In this document: piece after piece, positions 52,582 to 61,791 of the stretch
Layout of the letters: every line of letters starts with the position of its first letter
How positions within the stretch are numbered: the first letter of the stretch is position 1
Assembly (NCBI GenBank): GCA_016932415.1
Contig: JAFGCX010000034.1
Span: 1-64,000, forward strand
Length of the DNA stretch: 64,000 nt
Direction: 5' to 3'
Origin: Candidatus Krumholzibacteriota bacterium
Lineage (GTDB): Bacteria; Krumholzibacteriota; Krumholzibacteriia; Krumholzibacteriales; Krumholzibacteriaceae
Made by a program: the position numbers and the translations under genes
The notes under the pieces: model-generated
Databases searched by the model: none
Told to the model about the DNA's origin: nothing
The model's input: the letters and a program-made list of their open reading frames with translations, nothing else

Positions 52582-55143
52582 ATGTCGGAGAAACTGATCC
52601 ACCGGTCGCTTGCCGTCCTGATATTCCTGATCAGCCTGACCGTTTATGTGAGGACGATGGCTGTGAGCGTATCATTCTGGGACGCTGGTGAATTTATCGC
52701 GACCTCCTATATTCTCGGCATCCCCCACTCACCGGGGACACCTCTATACGTACTTGTCGGAAGAGTCTTCTGCCTTCTTCCCCTGGCTCTTTCCACCGCG
52801 CAGAAGGTTAATTTTCTGTCAGCACTTTCAGCGTCGCTCGGTATCCTGATGATATACCTGTCGAGCCTCTATGCGATCAGATTCATATTCGGCAAGGCGA
52901 AGACCACCGCGGGGAGGATAGCGAGATACGCTGGACCTGTGACAGGCTCGTTCTTTCTTGCTTTCAGCGATACGTACTGGACGAACGCTTCAGAAGCAGA
53001 GGTATACGCGCTGAGCGCTTTCGTCATGGGTTTTTGCACCATGCTGGCGCTTAAGTGGCTCGGATCCGCTTATGGACAGTTTGGTCCGGGAGACGGGGAC
53101 GGAAGAATCGACGATGCCGCCGCAGGAAGCCTACCTCCTGGACCGGCGGAAAAAAGAAAAAACAATTCAAGGAACACGATCCTGCTGATCATCTATCTTC
53201 TTTCGCTGGGGATTGGATTTCATCTCGGCACTATCCTCGTATACGCCGGTATTTTAATAATGCTCATGATGGTGAAGGAAAAAGCGATAAGCAACGTTGA
53301 ACTCCTCATCTTCACGTTCGGGTTCGGAGTGATGGTCGCTGATATGACTGTGCACAGAAACACGACCATTACGCTGGTACTTCTGGCGATCTTCGCCGTC
53401 CTGGTCGTATGGTCGACCTTGTCAAAGGGAAGATTCGTGCTTTTCGCGACTGGTCTTTTTATCCTTGGTATTTCTGTACATCTTTTTCTGATGATCCGGT
53501 CGGGACTGAATCCTGCAATAGATGAGGTCGATCCGGAGAGCTGGAAATCGCTTTACGCCGTCCTGCGCCGGGAGCAGTATCCTCCGATGAATATTTTCGC
53601 GAGGAAGGCGCCGCTACTCTTTCAGATCGAACATTTTACATCCTATTTCGCGAAACAGTTCAAAGTCACTGGTGATTTTTTCGCCGGTCCGTTCAATCTC
53701 GGTATCCTGTCCGCGTTGATCCCCGTCGGATTAGGCATATTCGGTATCGTCGCCAACTATATCAGAGAGAAAAAAAGCTGGGCGCTGAATTTTACGAACC
53801 TGGTGATAAATTCGGCAGGCCTGATAATCTTCCTGAACTTTACAAATCATGAAGTGAGGGAGCGGGATTATTTTTACGGTGCCGCCTTCTATTTCTTCGC
53901 CATTTTTATTGCTATCGGCGCGACAGCCGTGTTGATGCTGATGTTGGATCAGGCAAAGAAGACCCGGCAGAATCAAGCGCGGTTTGTGGTTCCCGTGGCG
54001 GCATTCCTGATCATCTGTTCGTTGCTTCCTTCTACGCACCAGTGGTACACGCACGACAGGTCGGACGATTTCATAGCGCGCGACTACGCTTATAATATTC
54101 TTTCAGGGCTCGAACCGGACGCCATCATTTTTACCAACGGGGATAACGATACATTTCCTCTATGGTATCTGCAGACGGTCGAGAATGTCAGACCTGACGT
54201 CAGGGTGGCGAACCTGAGCCTCCTGAACACGTCGTGGTACACGAAGCAGATAAGGGACCAGTACCCCACCGTGCCTCTCGATCTGTCAGACGAAGAAATA
54301 GACAGGCTTAAGCCGATCCGCGTCCAGGACGGGATACTATGGAAGAAGGATCTGCTGGTCAATCAGATAATCAGGAATACGAACTGGGCGAGACCGATAT
54401 ATTTCGCCGTCACGGTCCCTGCTGACGTCTGGGACAGGTATTCAGATAATCTTGAGATGCAGGGGATGGTAAGGAGGCTCGTGCCGACGAAAGGCAAGTA
54501 TCTGGTTAACAATATCCAGATGGCCAGGAACCTCGGCGAGATCTTCATGTTCAGAGGGATCTTTACTGAAGACGGGGAGAGGGACGATTCAGTATATAAA
54601 CCGCGTGATGTCGAAAATATGTTCATAAACTTCTCGATCGCGGCGTTCCAGCTGGCTCAGTCGAGTTCGAGAAGCGGGGATGATGAAGAGGCAGTACAGT
54701 GGGCCGAGATGTCGTACAGGTTTTCGCCTGATTTCGAATGGCCCAGGAAATATCTCGGCGTTTATTATATGAAAAACAACCAGTACGAAAAGGCGATAGA
54801 CCATTACAGGAAAGAAATAGAAAGGGATCCTCAAGGCGGAGAGTTCTGGATAAATCTCGCCGCTGTCGAGGAAGAGAGAAACCAGCCAGAAAAAGCGCTG
54901 GAAATCCTCAGGGAAGGTATGGAGAGTGCCGGTTCTTTCAGGGATATTTACGGCCAGGCGTTCAGGATTGCCGCGACTCTCGGCCGGGTCGATGAGGCAA
55001 AAGGATATATAAGGAAATGGATCGATAAATATCCTGACGACGAAGAATTCAAAGCTCTTTACGATGATATAGATATAGTCCTCTTCAACGAATTCGGTAT
55101 CGGTCAAGCGCAAAGCGGCGATTCCGTGGAAGGAGAAGATTGA
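52582..55143 (+). CDS. DUF2723 membrane protein with C-terminal TPR (second copy)
   Basis: An 853-residue protein that aligns with the previous gene along its whole length: MSEKLIHRSLAVLIFLISL, FWDAGEFIATSYILGIPHSP, NGDNDTFPLWYLQ and the QYEKAIDHYRKEI tail. The cytoplasmic Lys/Glu loop after about residue 150 is different, as is the linker. The two are thus an old tandem duplication, not an assembly duplicate, since DNA identity is clearly below 100%. It starts at ATG 52582 after AAAGGTGA. Its stop overlaps the epimerase start. Confidence 0.85.
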   Translation: MSEKLIHRSLAVLIFLISLTVYVRTMAVSVSFWDAGEFIATSYILGIPHSPGTPLYVLVGRVFCLLPLALSTAQKVNFLSALSASLGILMIYLSSLYAIRFIFGKAKTTAGRIARYAGPVTGSFFLAFSDTYWTNASEAEVYALSAFVMGFCTMLALKWLGSAYGQFGPGDGDGRIDDAAAGSLPPGPAEKRKNNSRNTILLIIYLLSLGIGFHLGTILVYAGILIMLMMVKEKAISNVELLIFTFGFGVMVADMTVHRNTTITLVLLAIFAVLVVWSTLSKGRFVLFATGLFILGISVHLFLMIRSGLNPAIDEVDPESWKSLYAVLRREQYPPMNIFARKAPLLFQIEHFTSYFAKQFKVTGDFFAGPFNLGILSALIPVGLGIFGIVANYIREKKSWALNFTNLVINSAGLIIFLNFTNHEVRERDYFYGAAFYFFAIFIAIGATAVLMLMLDQAKKTRQNQARFVVPVAAFLIICSLLPSTHQWYTHDRSDDFIARDYAYNILSGLEPDAIIFTNGDNDTFPLWYLQTVENVRPDVRVANLSLLNTSWYTKQIRDQYPTVPLDLSDEEIDRLKPIRVQDGILWKKDLLVNQIIRNTNWARPIYFAVTVPADVWDRYSDNLEMQGMVRRLVPTKGKYLVNNIQMARNLGEIFMFRGIFTEDGERDDSVYKPRDVENMFINFSIAAFQLAQSSSRSGDDEEAVQWAEMSYRFSPDFEWPRKYLGVYYMKNNQYEKAIDHYRKEIERDPQGGEFWINLAAVEEERNQPEKALEILREGMESAGSFRDIYGQAFRIAATLGRVDEAKGYIRKWIDKYPDDEEFKALYDDIDIVLFNEFGIGQAQSGDSVEGED

Positions 55144-56102
55144 AAGGGAAAGTGGTAGTTACCGGAGCGGCGGGATTCATAGGATCCCACCTCTGTGAAA
55201 GACTTCTCGGCGAAGGATATGAAGTGACCGGTATAGATTCGTTCACTGATTATTACGATCCGGCGAGAAAAAGGGAGAATATCAGCCATTCCCTTTCCAG
55301 AGACGGTTTTGATCTTGTCGAGGATGATTTAAACAGGTGTGACCTGCCGGCACTCTTCGATGGGGCGGCGGCTGTATTCCACCTTGCCGCCCAGGCGGGA
55401 GTCCGGAGAAGCTGGGGGAGCGAATTTTCCTTTTATATTGATTCAAATATCCTCGCTACCCAGAAGGTGCTCGAGGCTATTCGTGAGACCGGAGGCACCA
55501 GGCTCGTCTATTCCAGTTCAAGTTCAGTATACGGAGAGACGGAAGATCTCCCGATGAGCGAACAGCACCGTCTGAGACCGGTCTCTCCCTATGGAGCGAC
55601 AAAGCTCTCCGGAGAAGACCTCTGCGAGCTTTACTCTTTCAATTTCGGGATCTCATTCGTCGCTCTAAGATACTTTACCGTATATGGTCCCAGGCAGAGG
55701 CCCGATATGGCTTTCAGCCGTTTTATCACGGCATCGCTCCAGGGTGGCGAGATCGAGATCTACGGTGACGGCAGGCAGACCAGGGACTTCACTTTCGTCT
55801 CAGACGCGGTCGAGGCGAATATTCTCGCTTCCAGATACGATGGAAAGGAGAAGATATTCAATATCGGGGGAGGGAGCCGAGTCTCCGTCCTCGAAGTACT
55901 TGATATTATCCGCAGGGAGACGGGAAAAGAGGTCAGTACGTTCTTCAAGGACAGAGCGAAGGGTGATGTCCTCGATACATGGGCAGATACTTCAAGAGCT
56001 CTGAATGAACTCGGATTCAAGCCTGAAGTAAAGCTTGAAGAGGGTCTGGCAAGAGAAGTCGAGTGGTACAAGGATCATATCAAAGCCCGGTCGGGGAGGT
56101 AG
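55140..56102 (+). CDS. NAD-dependent epimerase, UDP-glucuronate/UDP-glucose 4-epimerase-like
   Basis: A 320-residue short-chain dehydrogenase-like sugar epimerase. The NAD-binding GAAGFIGSHLCERLL (about 8-22) is followed by FHLAAQAGVR, YSSSSSVYGE and the catalytic YGATKLSGE (Tyr-xxx-Lys). The YYDPARKRENI stretch near residue 45 is typical of UDP-glucuronate 4-epimerases and of GalE-like relatives. It would supply a galactose- or galacturonate-type nucleotide sugar. TTG 55140 overlaps the end of the DUF2723 gene. Exact substrate cannot be resolved by eye. Confidence 0.88.
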   Translation: MKGKVVVTGAAGFIGSHLCERLLGEGYEVTGIDSFTDYYDPARKRENISHSLSRDGFDLVEDDLNRCDLPALFDGAAAVFHLAAQAGVRRSWGSEFSFYIDSNILATQKVLEAIRETGGTRLVYSSSSSVYGETEDLPMSEQHRLRPVSPYGATKLSGEDLCELYSFNFGISFVALRYFTVYGPRQRPDMAFSRFITASLQGGEIEIYGDGRQTRDFTFVSDAVEANILASRYDGKEKIFNIGGGSRVSVLEVLDIIRRETGKEVSTFFKDRAKGDVLDTWADTSRALNELGFKPEVKLEEGLAREVEWYKDHIKARSGR

Positions 56103-56106
56103 GGAT

Positions 56107-57048
56107 TTGGATACTGGCAAAAAACACAATATTTCGGTCGTCATTCCTCTCTATAACGAAGAAGAAAGCATAGAAGAACTTTATTCCCGGCTTGTTTCAG
56201 TACTCGGAAAAGTGTCGGGGGATCTCGAATTGATATTCATTGACGACGGTTCCAACGATGGCTCGTTGAATATCATCCGAAAGCTCCGTGACGGCGATAC
56301 GAGGGTCAAGATAATCAGTTTCAACAGGAATTACGGGAAATCTCCCGCTCTTTCGGAAGGTTTCGAAGCGGCAAAAGGAGATATCGTCGTCACGATCGAT
56401 GCTGATCTGCAGGACAATCCCGACGAGATCCCGGGAATGATCGAAAAACTCGAACTGGGGTACGACCTCATCTCGGGTTGGAAGAAAAACAGGAAAGATC
56501 CGATCACCAAGACCCTTCCTTCAAAAGTCTTCAATTTTTTCGCGGCGATGATAACCGGTATCAAGCTTCACGACATCAATTGCGGGTTGAAGGTCTACAG
56601 GCGTGAAGTGGTAAAGCGGATCGATGTATATGGAGAGTTGCACAGGGTCATCCCGGTCCTGGCCGGCTGGGAAGGCTTCCGGATCGGTGAACACCGCGTC
56701 AGCCATTTCGAAAGAAAGTATGGACGCAGCAAATACGGAATGAAAAGATTTCTAAACGGGATATTCGATCTCACGACAGTGATGTTCATAACCCGCCGGT
56801 CGACTACCCCTCTTCATTTTTTCGGAAGAATAGCGGTTTTTTTCTTCACCGTCGGCGGCCTGATAAATCTATACTTTTTCTTTCAGTGGATCTTTGGAAA
56901 AGGGCTTCACGTGCGTCCGCTTATGGTCGGTGGCCTGATCATGCTTATAATCGCGGTACAGATAGGTTCGATCGGCCTGCTTGCCGAACTCTACTCATCG
57001 AATCTCAAACGCACCTATTCCTATCGCGAGTACCTGATAGATGATTGA
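56107..57048 (+). CDS. GT2 family glycosyltransferase, polyprenol-phosphate type with C-terminal membrane helices
   Basis: A 313-residue protein: a GT2 catalytic domain (SVVIPLYNEEESIEELY, IFIDDGSNDGS, VTIDADLQDNPDEIP, CGLKVYRREV) followed by two membrane helices (about 235-295, VFFFTVGGLINLYFFFQWIF). This is the GtrB/ArnC layout, where a sugar is moved to undecaprenyl phosphate. TTG 56107 is used because GGGAGG lies just before it. The next gene begins eight bases inside its end. It probably provides a lipid-linked sugar for the DUF2723 or YfhO enzymes. Confidence 0.9.
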   Translation: MDTGKKHNISVVIPLYNEEESIEELYSRLVSVLGKVSGDLELIFIDDGSNDGSLNIIRKLRDGDTRVKIISFNRNYGKSPALSEGFEAAKGDIVVTIDADLQDNPDEIPGMIEKLELGYDLISGWKKNRKDPITKTLPSKVFNFFAAMITGIKLHDINCGLKVYRREVVKRIDVYGELHRVIPVLAGWEGFRIGEHRVSHFERKYGRSKYGMKRFLNGIFDLTTVMFITRRSTTPLHFFGRIAVFFFTVGGLINLYFFFQWIFGKGLHVRPLMVGGLIMLIIAVQIGSIGLLAELYSSNLKRTYSYREYLIDD

Positions 57049-58198
57049 CGAACCGGGAAATAAAAGATCGAGAATATGCCTGATCGGACCAGCCCCGCCT
57101 TTCAGGGGCGGAATATCACACTATAACACATGCCTGGCAAGGGAACTTTCAAAAGATCACGATGTACGGATGATCAATTACGCAAGGCTGTATCCGGAAT
57201 TCCTTTTTCCCGGAAAGACACAGTATGATGAGGGATCCGGAGCGCTCGCGGCCGAGTCAGAGCGGATGATAGATTCGATCAATCCACTGACCTGGGTGAG
57301 GACCGGCTTTCATATTGCAGGACTGAGACCAGACGTGACGGTAGTTCAGTGGTGGCACCCTTACTTCGCGCCCGCCCTTGCCAAGATATGCGCGATAATC
57401 AGGATGATGCGCAGGGGGAAGATCGTCTTTGTCTGTCATAATGTACTTCCTCATGAGAGTTCTCCATTCGACCGGATCCTGTCGAGGCTTGCGTTTATCA
57501 GCGCAGATGGTTTCCTGGTCCAGTCCCGCGAGGATCTAGCCAACCTGTCCCTGGTGAAAAAAAATCCGAAAGCGGCATACAATCCGCATCCGATCTACGA
57601 TTTTTTCAGGACAGAAACAATCGATAAATCGGCAGCGAGGGAGCTGGCGGGGCAGGGCGCGGGACCGCTTATTCTTTTTTTCGGTTATATCCGCTCATAC
57701 AAGGGGCTTGAGCATCTGCTCCGGGCGATGCCTGATATACACCGCGCGACGGGAGCGAGATTGCTTGTCGTCGGGGAATTCTATGAGGACAGTGCTCCCT
57801 ATTTTGATCTTGTTTCGAGACTGGGAGTCGCCGATCAGGTGGAATTTGTCGATCGTTATGTCGGAAACGACGAAGTGGGCAGATATTTTATCGCTTCCGA
57901 CCTTGTCGTGTTGCCGTATAATACGGCGACGCAGAGCGGCATAGCCCAGATATCAATCGCGTTCGACCGGCCGATGGTCGTCACATCTGTCGGAGGTCTT
58001 CCCGAGGTTGTTTCCGAAGGAAAGACCGGATTTATCGTTCCTCCGGGAGATCCCGGAGCGATATCAAGGGCTGTGATCCGGTTTTTCAAGGAAGGGTGGG
58101 GAGAGAGGATGGCTCCGAATTTTGAGAAGGAGAAAGAACGGTTTTCGTGGAAAAAGATGGTATCTGTGCTGGAAGGGCTGATCGATGATCTTCGATAG
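57041..58198 (+). CDS. GT4-family glycosyltransferase
   Basis: A 385-residue GT-B glycosyltransferase. The N-terminal region has IGPAPPFRGGISHYNTCLAR and the donor half LFFGYIRSYKGLEHLLRAM, LLVVGEFYED, VLPYNTATQSGIAQISIAF and VVTSVGGLPEVVSEGKTGFIV (shown trimmed). ATG 57041 overlaps the previous stop by eight bases. It belongs to the same transcript as the GT2 gene. The acceptor and donor are unknown. Hydrophobic surface helices suggest membrane association. Confidence 0.88.
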   Translation: MIDEPGNKRSRICLIGPAPPFRGGISHYNTCLARELSKDHDVRMINYARLYPEFLFPGKTQYDEGSGALAAESERMIDSINPLTWVRTGFHIAGLRPDVTVVQWWHPYFAPALAKICAIIRMMRRGKIVFVCHNVLPHESSPFDRILSRLAFISADGFLVQSREDLANLSLVKKNPKAAYNPHPIYDFFRTETIDKSAARELAGQGAGPLILFFGYIRSYKGLEHLLRAMPDIHRATGARLLVVGEFYEDSAPYFDLVSRLGVADQVEFVDRYVGNDEVGRYFIASDLVVLPYNTATQSGIAQISIAFDRPMVVTSVGGLPEVVSEGKTGFIVPPGDPGAISRAVIRFFKEGWGERMAPNFEKEKERFSWKKMVSVLEGLIDDLR

Positions 58199-58213
58199 AA
58201 AAGGACGACCGGT

Positions 58214-59098
58214 TTGAAAGATCAGATTCTTGACGTGATCATACTTAACTGGAACGGCGAGGACGTGATCGGCCAGTGTCTCGAATCGCTTGAAAAGGTG
58301 AAATCTCCACCTCTGAGGATAACTGTCGTCGATAACGCCTCGACTGACTCCTCGGTCGAAATGATCAGGGAGAGGTTTCCCGAAATCGAACTTCTGATCA
58401 ACGACAGCAACCTTCTTTTCGCCGAGGGGAACAATGTAGGGATCAGAAAGGCGATGGAGAGGGGTGGACAGTACATTCTCCTGCTGAACAACGATACGGA
58501 AGTCGATCCCGATTTCGCGCGGAGGATGATGGAAGCTGCCACCGTTCCCGGCATAGGGATCGTGGGACCGAAGATATATTTTTTTGATGACAGCGATCGG
58601 ATCTGGTATGGAGGCGGTGAATTCTTTCCCGGAATCTGGATACCAAAGCACAAGGACCTGAGGAAAAGGGACAGTGATTCAGATGGCAGGAGCGTTGAGA
58701 CCGGGTGGGTGACAGGGTGCGCGATGCTTGTCAGGAGAGAAGTGTTCGAGGATATAGGGCTTCTGGACAGGTCGTACAGGATCTATTGCGAGGATATTGA
58801 TTTTTGCCTGAGAGCAAAAAAGGCCGGATGGAAGTGTTATTATGAAGAGTCAGCCAGAGTATGGCATAAGGTCAGTTCAAGCAGCGGAGGAGGAATGACT
58901 CCCTTCAAGCTGGAAAACCGTATTGCCAGTACTAACAGGCTTTTTATCAGGTTCAGGTCGCTCTGCTGGCGCCTTTTCTTTTTTCCGGCGCATCTGCTTA
59001 TATTCCTGTCGGTTCTGGGAGTACTGCTTGTCACTGGCAGATGGGCGCTTCTCAGGGGGGCCCTCAGGGGCGCGATGAGAGTGGTATCTTTCGATTGA
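58214..59098 (+). CDS. GT2 family glycosyltransferase (rhamnosyltransferase-like)
   Basis: A 294-residue GT2 enzyme: DVIILNWNGEDVIGQCLESL, TVVDNASTDSSVEMI, LLINDSNLLFAEGNNVGIRK, LLLNNDTEVDPDF with a DxD-like acidic pair, GWVTGCAMLVRREVF and RSYRIYCEDIDFCLRAKKAG are standard for rhamnosyl- or other surface-glycan transferases. The C-terminal end has a hydrophobic segment (LFFFPAHLLIFLSVLGVLLV). TTG 58214 is the start. A 220-base gap with a promoter follows, so it may be the last gene of the transcript. Confidence 0.88.
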   Translation: MKDQILDVIILNWNGEDVIGQCLESLEKVKSPPLRITVVDNASTDSSVEMIRERFPEIELLINDSNLLFAEGNNVGIRKAMERGGQYILLLNNDTEVDPDFARRMMEAATVPGIGIVGPKIYFFDDSDRIWYGGGEFFPGIWIPKHKDLRKRDSDSDGRSVETGWVTGCAMLVRREVFEDIGLLDRSYRIYCEDIDFCLRAKKAGWKCYYEESARVWHKVSSSSGGGMTPFKLENRIASTNRLFIRFRSLCWRLFFFPAHLLIFLSVLGVLLVTGRWALLRGALRGAMRVVSFD

Positions 59099-59250
59099 TT
59101 CCGTTGCTTCGGGGACGCGGCCCGCCATGCGTATCTCTTCCTGAATCCGCAAATCATCCGTTCTCCGTGACCGGTTCCGGAACGATCGGTGTCCCGATCC
59201 CGCCACGCCACGCGGGAGAACCGGCAGGTAAAGATGATAGATTTTGAAGG

Positions 59251-59279
59251 TTTACTAGGATAGTGGAAAATGTTATTAT
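59251..59279 (+). promoter_or_regulatory. probable promoter for the YfhO-like gene
   Basis: TTTACT (59251-59256) and TATTAT (59274-59279), separated by 17 bases, resemble the housekeeping promoter. The region is AT-rich. Transcription would begin near 59286, about 33 bases before the TTG start. Confidence 0.45.
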
Positions 59280-59318
59280 TATTGAAATTGTAAAATATAA
59301 CCTTTGAGGAGGCTGTAT

Positions 59319-61790
59319 TTGTCAAAAAATATCAGATCTGGCGATCAGAAGCGGCGCGAGTTTGATCCGGATCAGTTTCTCGATAATGCTGCCGGTTGGC
59401 GAAGGGGTATTCTGGTCGCGCTATTTCTTGTCGTTGTGCTGGCGATCGTCATGCCGGAATTGATCTTTCATGGGGATATTTTTCTTGTTCCCGACACAAA
59501 GGCTCCGATCAGTTTCAGCGAAGTCGGCAGGGAATATCTTGAATCGGGAAAATATCCTTTGTGGAACCCGTATATATTCTGCGGAATGCCGAGTTATCCC
59601 AGCCTGTCGTATACTCCGTATGTCTATCCGATCGCCTATGTGACTTATATTCTTCAAAGATATCTCGGATTCCCCGAGATGACATGGCTGCTGGTCCATT
59701 ACATCCTGGCAGGAATGGGAATATATCTTCTTCTCCGTTCCTTTGGGGTGAGGAGTTCGATCTCGATGCTGGCAGGTGGCCTTTTCATGATCATGCCTAA
59801 TCTTGTCGCGAACGGAGCTAACGGGCATGGTTCCCAGGCGTGCGCGGTCGCATATATGCCCTACGTATTTCTGTTCTGCAGGAATATATTGACCGGCAGA
59901 GGAAGGGTCGTAAACACTGCCTTTCTCGCCATTGCCCTTGGTTTTCAGATGCTGAGGGGGCATGTTCAGATATCGTATTATACATATCTCATCACAGGCC
60001 TTCTTTTTATTATGGAGACGATCCGCCTTGCCCGGACGGGAAAGGGGAAAGAGATCGCGGTGAACTCTGGATTCATTTTCGCGGCGGTCATTCTTTCGGC
60101 AGGTATAGCGGCAGTGCTGATCTTTCCGGTGAGGGAATATGCCGATTATTCGATACGAGGCGGAACAGGCGGGGGGCTGGACTATGATTACGCCACCGGG
60201 TGGAGCCTTCCTCCGAAGGAATTGCTTACCCTAATCTTTCCGTGGGCGTCAGGTTTCGGAAAAATGACATACTGGGGCGGGATGCCTTTTACCGATTATC
60301 CGAATTATCTCGGGATTGTCACTGCGGTCTTTTCGGTTATCGGTTTTTTTATCGTACGCAGCAGATGGAAGTGGTATCTGGCCGTGATCATCATAGTGGC
60401 GACTTTTGTCAGTTTTGGCAGGTTTATGCCGGTCCTGTACGACCCGCTCTTCAGGCTTCTGCCCTTTTTCAATAAATTCCGTGTCCCGGTGATGATCCTG
60501 ATTGTACAGCAACTGGCCGTTACAGTCCTTATGGGACTGGCTATAGAGGAATATCTTCAGCTGGTTGCCAGGGACGAGCTGCCAGCGATCCTTAAAAAAG
60601 AAAGTTTAAAATGGGGCCTTCTCGCGGCGGTCGCCCTCTTTCTCCTCGTCATCGCCGCTTCAGGCAGCATAAAACAGGATCTCGCGGCAAGCGAGGCGAT
60701 AAGAAGCAGGGTCCGTCCAGAGTGGATAATGATGGCAGTCTCAGCCTATTCGTCTGATCTGGTGAGAACTTTATTTTTTCTCGTCGCGACCATAGCCACT
60801 CTCTTTTTCGTATCCTGGAAGAGGCCGAAGGGCTCTCTTGCCATCATCATCCTTTCAGTCCTGTTGCTTTTTGATATTATTTCCGTGGACCGATCGATCG
60901 TGCATCCGGAAAGTACGTGGAACAACAGCGGGTACAGGATCGTCAGACCGGTAACGGCGAGGGAAAGGTACAAGGAACCCGGTGTCATGGCGAAATATCT
61001 AGCCGCGGACACCACTTTTTTCAGGGTCTTTCCCGTTCCCGCTTCAAGGCCTGGAAGCTGGAACCACAGCACTTTCCCTTTCAGCGACAATAGCTATATG
61101 ATGTCGGGGATATTCTCCATGGGGGGATATCACGCAGCCAAGCTCAAAAACTACCAGGATGTGATGGATCTTCTTTTCGCTACATTCAACAGGGGCGTCG
61201 TTCCGAAACAGATATTGAATATGCTCGGAGCGAAGTATTTTCTGTCGATGCATCCGGTCTTCCCGGAAGGATCGGAATATCCTCTGATCTATCAGAAAGA
61301 TAAAAACTACATCTACAGAAATCCAGAGGCTCTTCCCAGGGTCTATTTCGTCGACAGGATCAAGTTGATGACAAAAGAAGACGCGCTCCTTTCGCTGACG
61401 TCGAATGCATTTGATCCCTCACGCGAAGTGATCCTGCAGGCGATGCCCGATGGAGAGATAGATTCAGCCGGAGGAAGCAGAGCCGAGATCACGGCGTATG
61501 ATCTTAACACGATCAATATAGAGGCTCATGTCGAAAAGTCATGTATAATGGTCGTCAGCGAGGTAGACTATCCCGACTGGAAAGTCACCATTGACGGCAG
61601 AGAAGGCGATATCCTGACGGCGAATTACTGTTTAAGAGCGATAGAGCTTCAGCCGGGAGAACATCGGATCGAATTCACATTTGAATCCCCGGTCCTGAAC
61701 AGATCACTGATGCTTTCGATAATCTCCATCGCGATAGCTCTGTCAACCGTTATCATCTCATTTCTCGTCACTGGCAGAAAGGGGGATTGA
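59319..61790 (+). CDS. YfhO family membrane protein
   Basis: An 823-residue multi-spanning protein of the YfhO family (GT-C-like). After a short cytoplasmic tail, TM1 (about 31-50) is followed by LVPDTKAPISFSEVGREYLE, FCGMPSYPSLSYTPYVYPIA, further helices to about 500 and a soluble region ending in WKVTIDGREGDILTANY with a final membrane helix. In Firmicutes YfhO is needed for glycosylation of teichoic or lipoteichoic acid. TTG 59319 follows a perfect GAGGAGG with a six-base spacing. It likely uses the polyprenyl-sugar made by the next gene. Confidence 0.86.
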   Translation: MSKNIRSGDQKRREFDPDQFLDNAAGWRRGILVALFLVVVLAIVMPELIFHGDIFLVPDTKAPISFSEVGREYLESGKYPLWNPYIFCGMPSYPSLSYTPYVYPIAYVTYILQRYLGFPEMTWLLVHYILAGMGIYLLLRSFGVRSSISMLAGGLFMIMPNLVANGANGHGSQACAVAYMPYVFLFCRNILTGRGRVVNTAFLAIALGFQMLRGHVQISYYTYLITGLLFIMETIRLARTGKGKEIAVNSGFIFAAVILSAGIAAVLIFPVREYADYSIRGGTGGGLDYDYATGWSLPPKELLTLIFPWASGFGKMTYWGGMPFTDYPNYLGIVTAVFSVIGFFIVRSRWKWYLAVIIIVATFVSFGRFMPVLYDPLFRLLPFFNKFRVPVMILIVQQLAVTVLMGLAIEEYLQLVARDELPAILKKESLKWGLLAAVALFLLVIAASGSIKQDLAASEAIRSRVRPEWIMMAVSAYSSDLVRTLFFLVATIATLFFVSWKRPKGSLAIIILSVLLLFDIISVDRSIVHPESTWNNSGYRIVRPVTARERYKEPGVMAKYLAADTTFFRVFPVPASRPGSWNHSTFPFSDNSYMMSGIFSMGGYHAAKLKNYQDVMDLLFATFNRGVVPKQILNMLGAKYFLSMHPVFPEGSEYPLIYQKDKNYIYRNPEALPRVYFVDRIKLMTKEDALLSLTSNAFDPSREVILQAMPDGEIDSAGGSRAEITAYDLNTINIEAHVEKSCIMVVSEVDYPDWKVTIDGREGDILTANYCLRAIELQPGEHRIEFTFESPVLNRSLMLSIISIAIALSTVIISFLVTGRKGD

Positions 61791-61791
61791 G

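Noticed and set aside
49908-55143. Assembly duplication of the DUF2723 gene
   Set aside because: The two copies differ throughout in codons and residues and have different internal loops, so both are real genes.
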